Positions 9,058 to 18,184 of a stretch of 22,335 bases of DNA are shown one piece after another. This stretch comes from Paulinella micropora. Taxonomy: Eukaryota; Cercozoa; Imbricatea; Euglyphida. The stretch covers positions 602,608-624,942 of the forward strand of contig BJOX01000182.1 of assembly GCA_009731375.1 (NCBI GenBank). Direction: 5' to 3'. The position numbers were made by a program, and so were the translations under genes. The first letter of the stretch is position 1, and each line of letters begins with the position of its first letter. The notes under the pieces were generated by a model. It was given only the letters and a program-made list of their open reading frames with translations. It was not told the origin of the DNA and searched no databases.

Positions 9058-10130
9058 AGAAATAAAGGCAAGCAGGCAAGAAAGAAAGAAAGAAAGAAAG
9101 AAAGGGAAGAGGCAGGGGGGGGGGGCAGGATGCATGCTTTTTATCTATTCAATCATCTACCTGCTACCTGCGTAACCTCCTACAAATCAATCCATCCATC
9201 CATCCATCCATCTGTCCGTCTGGCTGCTATTCTATTCTATTCTATTCTATTATTCTTTTCTATTATTCTATTCTATTCTATTCCATTCCATTCCATTCTA
9301 TTCTATTCTATTCTATTCTACTCTTCTATTCTATTCTATTCTCTATTCTATATTCTCTATCTATCTATCTATCTACCTACCTACCTACCTACCTACCTGC
9401 CTGCCTGCCTACCTACCTACCTACCTACCTACCCACCTATCAACCTATCCAATATATTTATCTGTCTACAAGTGTCAATTTATCTATGTAAGCTTATCCG
9501 CTGTCTGTCNNNNNNNNNNNNNNNNNNNNNNNNNNNNNNNNNNNNNNNNNNNNNNNNNNNNNNNNNNNNNNNNNNNNNNNNNNNNNNNNNNNNNNNNNNN
9601 NNNNNNNNNNNNNNNNNNNNNNNNNNNNNNNNNNNNNNNNNNNNNNNNNNNNNNNNNNNNNNNNNNNNNNNNNNNNNNNNNNNNNNNNNNNNNNNNNNNN
9701 NNNNNNNNNNNNNNNNNNNNNNNNNNNNNNNNNNNNNNNNNNNNNNNNNNNNNNNNNNNNNNNNNNNNNNNNNNNNNNNNNNNNNNNNNNNNNNNNNNNN
9801 NNNNNNNNNNNNNNNNNNNNNNNNNNNNNNNNNNNNNNNNNNNNNNNNNNNNNNNNNNNNNNNNNNNNNNNNNNNNNNNNNNNNNNNNNNNNNNNNNNNN
9901 NNNNNNNNNNNNNNNNNNNNNNNNNNNNNNNNNNNNNNNNNNNNNNNNNNNNNNNNNNNNNCCCCCCCCCCCCCCCCCCCCCCTCTCTCTCTCTCTCTCT
10001 TTCTCTCTTTCTTTCTTTCTTTCTCTCTCTCTCTTTCTCTCTCTCTCTTTTTCTTTCTTTCTCTCTCTCTCTCCATCTATCTCTATCTCTCTATCTCTCT
10101 CTCTCTTTCTTTCTTGTTATCTGTCGTTAG
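9007..10130 (+). repeat. Proposed intron filled with microsatellites and a gap
   Basis: Contents in order: AAAG tetramers (about 9020-9105), a G run, ATCC tetramers (about 9189-9212), TTCTA pentamers (about 9227-9350), CTAT and CTAC tetramers (about 9352-9435), the large gap, a C run of 22 bases, and CT/CTTT repeats (9984-10115) that would serve as the pyrimidine tract of the acceptor ending cgttag at 10130. Confidence 0.85.
9510..9961. other. Assembly gap (452 N)
   Basis: Unsequenced and bordered by a C run on the right. An exon could be hidden here. Confidence 0.99.
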
Positions 10131-10186
10131 GTGTCTCTGTGGCCGTGCTCGCAGTCGTTAAGGTGGTCACGAAGCCGCTTCGGTAA
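10131..10186 (+). CDS. Candidate terminal exon of a small membrane protein
   Basis: A long pyrimidine tract and the acceptor cgttag lead into 56 bases. In the frame that needs one upstream base they give VSVAVLAVVKVVTKPLR and a TAA at 10184. Joined by phase to the exon ending at 9006, the hydrophobic residues make one membrane helix of normal length, followed by a short basic tail. AT-rich sequence with AATAA-like and TATAAA-like bases follows, consistent with a 3' end. This is an inferred splice pair and not a demonstrated transcript. Confidence 0.35.
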
Positions 10187-12719
10187 TTATAGACACTCTA
10201 CGGCTCGGCATGCGGCAACACTGAAATGTTCAGTAAATAATATTATATAAAAAGAAAAAGGAAATGTTCCGAAGTGGTGATAACATGTGTAACTCGATGT
10301 CGAATTTATTTCCGAGTCCGTGCCGGTATTACCGTAATATTTAAATGAATTAAATTCTAGTATTTTTACGACTCAGTTAATTAGTACTTAATTAATATTA
10401 AGCTTTACATATGGTAACCGGAACTATCAGCTGAGAATGAATACCGTACCGGACCGAACTTCACTAATGATCATCTTTGTAACCGGAACAGCTACTCTGA
10501 CACAGTGACACTTAGTCGGACGGTACCTCAACGGTAGAGGGGCAGACCAAGCATAGTTTGAAGAGTTAAGTAACGACAAACCGGACGACACTTAACTTGA
10601 TCATGCGGCCACTATGTATATATATAATTGTATTAAGACCGGAGGACTACCCTTACGAGCTCAAAGGAAAGTAAAAAAATGGAATTTAATGATGAACACA
10701 ACTGATTCAAGACTCACCTCCACTTCTAGAGTAGAAAGAGAAGTCAGGTTTGAACCCCAACAACAAGCAAAAGGGAAAAACCGCTAAAAACGGAGTGTCT
10801 CTTTGACACTGGTAAACTGGCGGACACTATGCGTTACGTCCGTAACCTGCACAAACGCCAAAACATACCACAAACAACAACCCATACGTGCAATTTCCCT
10901 TATTTAGCCATAAATTCCCAGTCACGGGAAAAAAAAACCAAATTTCACGGAATTTCCATGACATTTTTCCTTAACTTTAAACGGTTACTACATGTGTTGT
11001 AGAAGGATCGGGTCAACGCTATTAATGTGGGAGGTTATTCAATATGTATGCTACACACTAGTGTAATCTGCATCCTAAAAACCTTCTCCTCGCCGGTAAA
11101 CGGTTATGTGAATTATATAGGTTTTAAGGTCCTATGGGATCCAAGCTTCCTAGCTTCCTCCCATATTCCTTATCCTAAAATAACATTAAAACCGGATGTA
11201 TTAATCAGAACCGGAAATGTAATAAGAATTCATCTTAAATTGAATACATTTAATAACAAGGAATTACTTCCACGAGTAAATTCCCGTAAACACCAATAGC
11301 GTAAAAACGATGTAGTATACCGTGGGTGTTACATATTGTCACGCGGCGGGCCGGCCGACAATCCCTTTGCCCCCTTGGGAGGGGAAGCCGATGTAAGCGG
11401 TCGACCCCCACGCCGAAGACTGACTCAGGCCTCATTCGAAGGCGGCCCCAGAGGCTCTCGACCGACCGACAGCCTCCGTCACATGCGGACATAAGGCCTT
11501 CCGGCCTGTCGACTGACAAGTTGAAGTCACCAAACTTGAAATAATTGGCCACTCCACTGGCTGCCGTCACGGTCCAGACGGTCCAGTGCGAGTCTCACTG
11601 ATCCGTGAGAACTCGTGCCCCCGGTCGGAGCTCCAGCCGCTCTATTCCGCTTCCTCTGGCATCTATCAGACTGAGCACCTTCAAGTAGTAACGACCGGCC
11701 GCAAAACCTATAATTCACCGTGCTCCGACTTTTTGACCGGTTCATTAGATTCTCCTCTGCACGACGTTTCGACTCAGCCTTGAGAGTCACTAACTAGTTT
11801 TCGATTCCGTTCAGAAATGATTTCAAACAATCAAGTCACGAGTCAAAGTTCTTTTTCAGAGAACAGATCAACTATTGCCTTTTTCCCACTCTATTGACTT
11901 TTCAACTTCCGACCCCCCGATTTCCCGTGAAACACGCGGCACGTTGCGGTAAATTTGCGGACTCGGTGACAAGGGTAACAAGAGTGAACCGTCCGGGAAA
12001 ACAATGTTGAAGTTGACTGCCGCTTTTTACATCCCGAGTCCGTCCCAGTCATTCTCGCCTAGCCTTCCCAAATTAGTTTGGTTTTCGAGTTCACCAACCC
12101 GACACTATCCGTTTGATGACTGTTAACTTGAACTTGAAGCAAAAGCTTGGACAACTGGAGACTCACAATCTACGATTCGCACTCGATCGTAAGTTGCATC
12201 CAAGTCTGCAACGAGTACGAAATTACGTAGTTGAATAAACGAAGTGACCGCTCTGCTAGTTACTGGTACTTCACCTGCTGCTCTCTCAGAGTCAGGACTC
12301 AATGCAGCCATAGTGTTCTTAATAAGAGTTCGTTGTATCTGCCTACTTGAAAAGTTGTATACAAAGTCACAATTCGAATTTTCCTTCCAAGTGGAAACTA
12401 CACACACAGTTTTGTGTGTTCTGTCGACGATCGATTTGGAAAGACCCTCTCTCTCAGGAGTGGCTATACAACAACGTATTCAACTGAGGACAGAGGTAAC
12501 CAAAAACACATATGTATCGACAGATGTTCGCCTGCCGTTGCATTTTTGTGTCCCTCCTCTACCCTCATACACACTATGCAGCCAACCAACACAGTATGTG
12601 TCTGGTTTTAAATTTGTTGTTTTAGGGTCAACCCCTACCTACAGCGTGGAGATCACTTTCTCCACTGCACACCGTACTCTCCAGCTACTGTAGTGCTAGT
12701 CTGCTCCTGGCACGTCTAG
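10187..12719. other. Region without a firm gene; ACCGGA motif cluster and weak ORFs
   Basis: This is unique-looking sequence with no microsatellites, a clear break from the left half. Seven ACCGGA motifs lie on one strand between 10417 and 11215. A GC-rich island lies at about 11340-11520. Plus-strand frames at 11027-11299 (90 codons) and 12244-12693 (149 codons) and minus-strand frames at 11250-11570 and 12123-12407 are open but lack ATG starts or recognisable features. The 12244-12693 frame ends 27 bases before ORF A and is the best of these, but I would not call it a gene. Confidence 0.5.
10417..11215 (+). promoter_or_regulatory. Cluster of seven ACCGGA motifs
   Basis: ACCGGA occurs at 10417, 10448, 10482, 10581, 10638, 11191 and 11210, always in the same orientation; about 0.2 would be expected on one strand of 800 random bases. 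Three are ACCGGAA, the core bound by ETS-family factors in animals. Whether this region is a promoter or enhancer is unknown. Confidence 0.35.
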
Positions 12720-14127
12720 ATGTGGAATCAATCGCGGCACGACGACCCAGTGTCGAAATACAACGAACACAAGCGACGCTGTCTGGACCCCTACCCCATT
12801 CTGGGCTCCCGTACAGATACTCTGCGTACTGACAAGAAGTTTCAGGAGGAGTCGGGGCTGGGAAGACTACTCGCCACCATGCCAACCTATCGCGTACGCA
12901 AACTATTCAATTTATCTACGATTTATTGACCAGTTACGTTGCAATTGGTGACGAACGAGACATTATACGGAAGAATCACAAGGACAAGGCTACATGGCTA
13001 CCACAGGTCCCCATGGCCCCTCAAGCCAGCTTAGACATTCTCCGTAATCCCGACTGGACAGATGCTGAGGTTTACACACAGTACCTGGGGCCTACTGGGT
13101 CACTAGCAACCGCAGAGAAGCTATGGAACGACATCGGCAACGTCATCCCTATAGAAGTTTTTCATAACTACTACCCGGTTACGACTTTAACTGCTGGATT
13201 AATAGGGTCACTTAGTAACCGGTCACTACTCCTTTGGGTACAGCCATTGGTGCCACACCTGTTCCCCCATCGAGCTCAACTGGTCCAACTACTTTGTTGC
13301 CCGCTGGAAGCTCTTCTGCGACGCTGACACCATCGACTCCGGTCCCGCCCTCAGCCCCAACGTCTACTGTTACACCAGGACTTCGACCGTCCGTTCGATC
13401 CTACATGCCCGCGATACCCAGCATGCCTTACCCAACCCCAGACGCTTCGTTTACACGTACTGGACAACTCGCTCGAGCTGCGACGCCCGCTCCACCGCGC
13501 CCCGTATTGCAACCCTTGTCTGCTTTACTTGCTGGCAGACAAATAGAGCCGGTAAATCGTTCATTGGCTATGCAATCTTTTCTTGGTACGCTCCTCTCGT
13601 CCCCAAAGCAGCCCACTACAGCCACCGTCGATCAACCTTACGATATCGGTTCGTTCGCTTCAAGTTTGGCACTTAACCTGGCAACCTCATCCGCTGCAGC
13701 CCTCCTCGGTTTTCCACTGACAGCTTCATGCGTGACCCCGAATTCGACGCCAGCTACATCCAGCTCAAGCTCTAGCGCTCTGGCACCAATCCCGGAAGGC
13801 CCTGCGCCTGAAGCATCGCCTACCGCAGCGGAAGTCAAGACCTCTGAAGATGCAGCAGCGAGATCGGCAGCGGAAGCTGAACGCGCCGCCATCGAGCTTG
13901 AAGAAGCAGAACTCACCGCCGCCGAACAGGAACGAGAAGAAGAACGTGCGGCAGCCCTTGAACGTGAAGAAAAAAAGGACGGCAAAGAGCCGGAAAAAGC
14001 TGATGCCCCCGACCGGCAGCCCCAGCCCGATGGACCACCATCAGCCCACTCGGCGAGCTCCTCCGGCGATGGAACGTCTTTTGAGAATAACAAAGTACGA
14101 ACGAGAATAACAGAGTACAAACCATGA
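12720..14127 (+). CDS. ORF A: protein with Pro/Ser/Thr-rich middle and Ala/Glu helical tail (frame broken)
   Basis: Three plus-strand frames follow each other: 12720-12929 (ATG start, MWNQSRHDDPVSKY), then a frame open to 13327 and protein-like up to about 13220, then a frame open from 13219 to the TGA at 14125. Crossing points are about 12860-12927 and 13210-13220. The N-terminal third looks globular (for example TWLPQVPMAPQASLDILRNP). The middle is rich in Pro, Ser, Thr and Ala. Near residue 380 begins an acidic Ala/Glu/Arg stretch (about 13840-13990) likely to be one long helix, followed by a disordered tail. I recognise no domain. It lies directly upstream of, and overlaps by four bases, a membrane-protein ORF, as in multi-ORF viruses or retroelements. 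The breaks may be sequencing errors or decay. With intact frames it would be about 470 residues. Confidence 0.5.
14124..14127 (+). promoter_or_regulatory. ATGA stop/start overlap between ORFs A and B
   Basis: The TGA that ends ORF A (14125-14127) shares bases with the ATG that starts ORF B (14124-14126). Overlaps of this type allow termination-reinitiation on a single mRNA in some RNA viruses and non-LTR retrotransposons, and are routine in bacteria. They are not expected between unrelated cellular genes of a eukaryote. Confidence 0.6.
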
Positions 14128-14546
14128 AAAATTTGGCAATCCTTCTGAATCTGGTCGTGGCGTTGGTAGCGGCACTCAACTTCACAGTGCTGCGTGGTGA
14201 TTCCGTCATAATACAATATGGGCCTGTAGAATCCACGAGTTTAAATCCCAGAACCCCAGCGGGATGCGGCAAGAGTGTTTCTGTTTCTGGAAGCTTTGAT
14301 AAAGGGACCAGCTCGGTGTTGGGCCACTGTTGGGGCCTGACTTGAAGTGTGAAGGTACAACCAATTCTTATGATTGCCCTCCTGATCAGAAGAAACCGGC
14401 GGAGTTTTCTAACATGAGCTGCTATAGCGTGACGTACAAAGCTTGCACAGCGCCCAGGAGGACATCGTCTAATAGCACATCTACAATTGCTCTCGGAGTT
14501 ACCAGCCACGGTGAATTCACGGCCGTCACTTCTTGGGTCATCACAG

Positions 14547-14597
<51 letters not shown>

Positions 14598-15319
14598 NNN
14601 NNNNNNNCTTTTGCAACCTTCGGAAACGGACCGCACGTACAATAGCTACGTTCCCTTTCTTCTAGAAAACTTTATCATGGCGACATCGGCCTCTGCGAGT
14701 TTTTCCGTCGATTCAGGCCTGCGTACAGGTGGAATGACCATAAGACTGGTGGCTGCCTTTAAGTCCCTGGCGGACGGTTCGGTTGTCCAACTGGGACCGG
14801 ATGCTCTATCTTTCAATACCCTGGCAGACGGTTCGGTTGTCCAACTGGATGGTCAAAATCTATCTTTCTTCAATGTTCTGACTCAAGTTTCTCAAAACGT
14901 TGACTTCAAGCCGCCTAACAACAGCGCCAAGTTCACCTGGGCAATAAAACCCCAGTTCTTGCTCCCGGGCTTATGTGGGCTGTGTGTCCAATCAAGCGAT
15001 TTCAACTGGCCTGTTCCTCGAGGGGATGGTATACAGCTGCTACAAGGGGATAATTATCCCAAGCCCTCGGTTAGGAGTTCCGACCCGAGCGTGCAATTCT
15101 TCAACTTCTATATCAAGTCAACCCCGCCCTCTGGCAACGATCCTGAGCGATACCTGCACAATCGGAATCGTGCCGGCGGCTGTAATCCTGTCTGTTATCG
15201 TTCTGGCAGCAGTCATGTACGGCGGCGGCTTCTGCGCCCGGCCCTTCAAGGCACCAACGGCTCCGGCTGCGGCGGATTTCGTGAATGAAGGCTGCTCTTG
15301 GCACCGCAGCGGCCGGTAA
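14124..15319 (+). CDS. ORF B: type I membrane glycoprotein-like protein (frame broken, gap inside)
   Basis: It starts MKNLAILLNLVVALVAALNF, a textbook signal peptide. The frame ends at 14345 but a second frame continues from about 14330, with Cys residues and sequons (NMS, NST). A C run and a 10-N gap (14550-14607) follow. Beyond the gap one frame continues to about 15120, with a duplicated LADGSVVQL motif and sequons NLS and NNS. The frame then changes again and gives a membrane helix (TIGIVPAAVILSVIVLAAVM) and a tail of about 36 residues ending at TAA 15317. This layout is that of a single-pass surface glycoprotein: viral envelope, LAMP-like or Ac45-like proteins all share it, and I cannot choose among them. 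The breaks sit beside G4 and C4 runs. The phase across the gap is unknown. Confidence 0.5.
14550..14607. other. 48-base C run plus 10-N gap inside ORF B
   Basis: The C run starts right after the codon for Asp in the ectodomain and ends at the gap (14598-14607). It would encode poly-Pro but is more likely an assembly or sequencing artefact: C, A and G homopolymers also border other gaps in this window. Confidence 0.8.
14768..14880 (+). repeat. Tandem duplication of about 57 bp inside ORF B
   Basis: ctggc(g/a)gacggttcggttgtcc occurs at 14768 and 14825, giving SLADGSVVQL and TLADGSVVQL, each followed by a similar ALSFN or NLSFF segment. The duplication keeps the frame, which suggests it arose while the frame was under selection. 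Confidence 0.85.
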
Positions 15320-16085
15320 AACTGGTGAGCCGACCGGGTAGTATCACTAGAGCTAGTCACCTTTGACACCATGTTTGAAAGTACTTCTCTTTTTATCGGA
15401 GTCCGCTTTATTTTTCATTTTTCTGCTCTTACGCTTCAAGAGTCCTACTCAACCCGGCGACGAGTTGCAAGTACGGCTAATATTATTATTATTATATGAC
15501 CTTAATCTGCAGCTGGTCTTGGGCATGACATGTGGGGCAAAGCTTGTGCTGCGTGCCAGTCACGGGTGACGCTACCTGCTGCGCCCGGGCCTCTTAGCAG
15601 CTCGGCCCACATTTCTCTATTTTTGCATTTGCGTCACGTTTCATTGGATAACGGATGATAAGGAGTTGCATTTATTGTAGGGTGGCAGAGCGTTGTCAAC
15701 CATTAATAACGTTAGAAGTCTGATTATTAAAAGTGCCGGTATTACGTAGATCCCGGCCTTGGGTACGCAACAATCTTTTAATTCATTGTTACTTGAACAA
15801 CGTGCCACTCTTGATATCATCTATATCACGCCATACTTATGTTAGCCTTCTTGCATCGGATTCCGAGTGTTCAGTTGTTGTTTTCGTTTTCGTTATTGCT
15901 GTTGATCGGTTGTTGTCAACGCAGTTGTTGTTGTTGCTGTTATTGCTGTTGCTGCTGTGTAGGCGTAGATATGTATATATGCTACCTTTTCTTATACCCC
16001 TATACACAGTGATGTATAGAAGAGCTATATCTCGTTAAGATGTAGTTATATCCGTTTTTATTTATATACTTTTGAGCCGGTTGAA

Positions 16086-16151
16086 AACGATAATATTACG
16101 CCGATGATTCATAACCGGTACTACTTTTTTAAGCCGTATAATATTATCGTT
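16086..16151. repeat. 13-bp perfect inverted repeat with 40-base loop
   Basis: AACGATAATATTA at 16086-16098 is matched by its exact reverse complement at 16139-16151. The loop contains ACCGGT. It could form a hairpin or cruciform; the role is unknown. Confidence 0.85.
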
Positions 16152-16664
16152 AGGGGTGACACTGGGAAATGCCTCTCTTTTCCCTTTTTGTTGCTTGGCT
16201 CTGACAGTCTCCTACATTTTCCGCCATACTGGTTTCCTCTCTTTGTGGAGGAGGAGGATTAGGTTATTTTCAGAGTGCTGTGGAATTGGAAGGATAAATA
16301 CCCCGGCTTACATTAAATAATATCTTTTGATTAGAACCGACAAAAGTGGAGTCCCTGCCTAGATTTTCAAATTTCAATTCAGCAATTTGAAAAATAGCCA
16401 CTCCCCTAAGCAAAGCAAGAAGGAAAGGTAATGGAGGATTGTAGGAAAAGAGTTGGGGAGGTGTTAGCAGCTTGCAGTGCACAAAAACAACAGTGAAATC
16501 TTGCACAGAGGCCCATAAAGCGGCACGACAAGACACTCGTTGTATGTACGATTTTGACACCTCAAGCAGTGTGATTGGAGTGTGTAAGGTGCATAGAAAG
16601 TGTACTCAGTGGGACAGAAACATTAGGGGGCTCACTGGTGTGATTGTCGATACATTGTCGAGCC

Positions 16665-16777
16665 GTAGGAGTGCTTAACAAACACACACAATGAGAGGGA
16701 AAACACCCTCCTATCAATTCTGTCAACACTCCTACACGTATACCTACACATACTCCTCACGAGGAGAATAACCAACA
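16665..16777. repeat. Cluster of stem-loops
   Basis: GTAGGAGTG (16665-16673) pairs with CACTCCTAC (16727-16735). Inside this, GAGGG pairs with CCCTC over a six-base loop near 16695-16710. Just downstream CTCCT-CACG-AGGAG forms another hairpin near 16756-16769. Three nested or adjacent perfect stems in about 110 bases suggest a structured leader RNA or a protein-binding site. Confidence 0.6.
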
Positions 16778-17082
16778 ATTACAAGCTCTAACTCTTGTTT
16801 GTACTGAAAACACGTAACACACACAAACGTTGTTGACACGTCAATACGTGCAACGAGGCAGAAGAAAAACAAACAAACAACACACATACAGAATCCTATT
16901 CCTTTGGCATAAAACCTGTTTAGACAAACAACACCCATCCCACAGGTAGCCATCTCTCAAAGGGGTGGTAGCCAGTCTATTAAGACATAGGCCGGGGGAA
17001 TTGAGTGTAAATTGAAGACAGGGAGGCTAAAAAGGAGTGTGTTTTGGGAACAATTTTTATTTTTGTTCACAAACAACGAAAC

Positions 17083-17483
17083 ACACACCCCACATCACAC
17101 TCAAACACTCCAAACGTGTTGTGTGGTGTCACCAAGGTCAGCAAGGACAAGAACTCGGATACCGAGCAGCTCCCAAGACATCAACGACAAGTGTGTGAAG
17201 AGTCACCAGCACTCGGTACACACACAGGCATACACACTCTCGTAGACACACAGACGAGACACACACCTCACATCACACCCAAGCACTAACAACGTGTGTG
17301 TGGTGTCAAATAGGTCACCAAGAACAAAAACTCGGACACCGAGCAACTCACAAGGCATCAGCCGTTGTTGTGTGAAGAGTCAGCAGNNNNNNNNNNNNNN
17401 NNNNNNNNNNNNNNNNNNNNNNNNNNNNNNNNNNNNNNNNNNNNNNNNNNNNNNNNNNNNNNNNNNNNNNNNNNNNNNNNNNN

Positions 17484-17540
<57 letters not shown>

Positions 17541-17660
17541 GGACACCGAGCAACTCACAAGGCATCAGCCGTTGTTGTGTGAAGAGTCAGCACTCGGTAC
17601 ACACGAACACATACACACACACGAGAACACTCACAAACACACCCCCCATAACTCAAAAAG
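17083..17660 (+). repeat. Tandem repeat of about 180 bp with a CTCGG hairpin
   Basis: Two full units and a third partial one share an AC-rich part (acacacc(c/t)cacatcacac at 17083 and 17261), a (g/t)gtgtggtgtca part, and ctcgg-(a/t)-ccgag hairpins near 17155, 17331 and 17538, then gtgtgaagagtca. The step between units is about 178-180 bases. A gap and a 54-base A run interrupt the array. No coding sequence is evident. Confidence 0.8.
17387..17537. other. Assembly gap (97 N) followed by a 54-base A run
   Basis: The 55 bases left of the gap (17331-17385) are identical to the 55 bases after the A run (17538-17592). The two contig ends may therefore be the same sequence left unmerged, with a spurious A run between them. 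Confidence 0.9.
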
Positions 17661-18184
17661 GCAAAGCTTCGGTTGGTTTTTGAGTTGGGAAAGGTTCTTT
17701 CACAAAAGGACAATAACAGTGACCTATTGGGCTGAGCCCAGAAAGGATCATTGAAAACCTTTTTGAACGATTCTTGATCGTGTACGCACGAGGGTGGAGT
17801 AAGGTTGCTAACCGACTTGTTTGTGAAGCACAAGTGTGCTGTACTTTGTCAGGGTGCACACGTACACATCGTCTGGCTTGGCAGAAGGAACAGCAAGGCT
17901 CCCCCCGACAGAGGGGGAGGGTGAGTCCACCAATTCCTTGACTGTTATTTGTTGATTGTTGTTTGGGTGTGAGTTGGTTGTCGTGTTGTATAACATCGTG
18001 CTTGACACAAGCAGTGACGACACAGCGAACAGAACACACGACAACAAACAAGACAAACACAACAGCACACTTACACAACACGAGAACATACGACTCCATC
18101 TGCTCGTTTCGACCCTTCAGGGGCACACTGCACATGGCGTGGATAGGCTCTAAAACGAGATCATCCATCGCTATAAAACTCGAC

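Larger units (their letters stand above)
15320..18184. other. Spacer between ORFs B and C, no firm gene
   Basis: This 2.9-kb stretch holds small hydrophobic frames (for example 15363-15569) without convincing starts, a TTG/CTG run at about 15925-15958, an inverted repeat (16086-16151), a stem-loop cluster (16665-16780) and a ~180-bp tandem repeat (17083-17660). It could be the leader or control region of the ORF C transcript. A minus-strand frame at 17653-18513 is open for 286 codons but overlaps the start of ORF C and has no ATG start. Confidence 0.55.

Noticed and set aside
12842-12880. A Walker A-like reading GGVGAGKTT in one frame near the first break of ORF A
   Set aside because: No hydrophobic strand precedes it, an upstream TGA closes the frame at 12830, and the competing frame reads equally protein-like. 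No Walker B or other ATPase motif follows.
16091-16099. TAATATTAC, the nonanucleotide of geminivirus and other CRESS-DNA origins, overlapping an inverted repeat
   Set aside because: It sits in the stem and not in the loop, no Rep-like gene is visible, and a 9-base AT-rich match in 22 kb can occur by chance.
16960-17140. TGG-starting strings (for example tggtagccag, tggtgtcacc) as tRNA primer-binding sites of an LTR element
   Set aside because: No match of convincing length to a tRNA 3' end and no pair of long terminal repeats is visible in the window.
18172-18178. TATAAAA just before ORF C
   Set aside because: It lies 7 bases from the ATG, too close to act as a TATA box for a transcript that includes this start.
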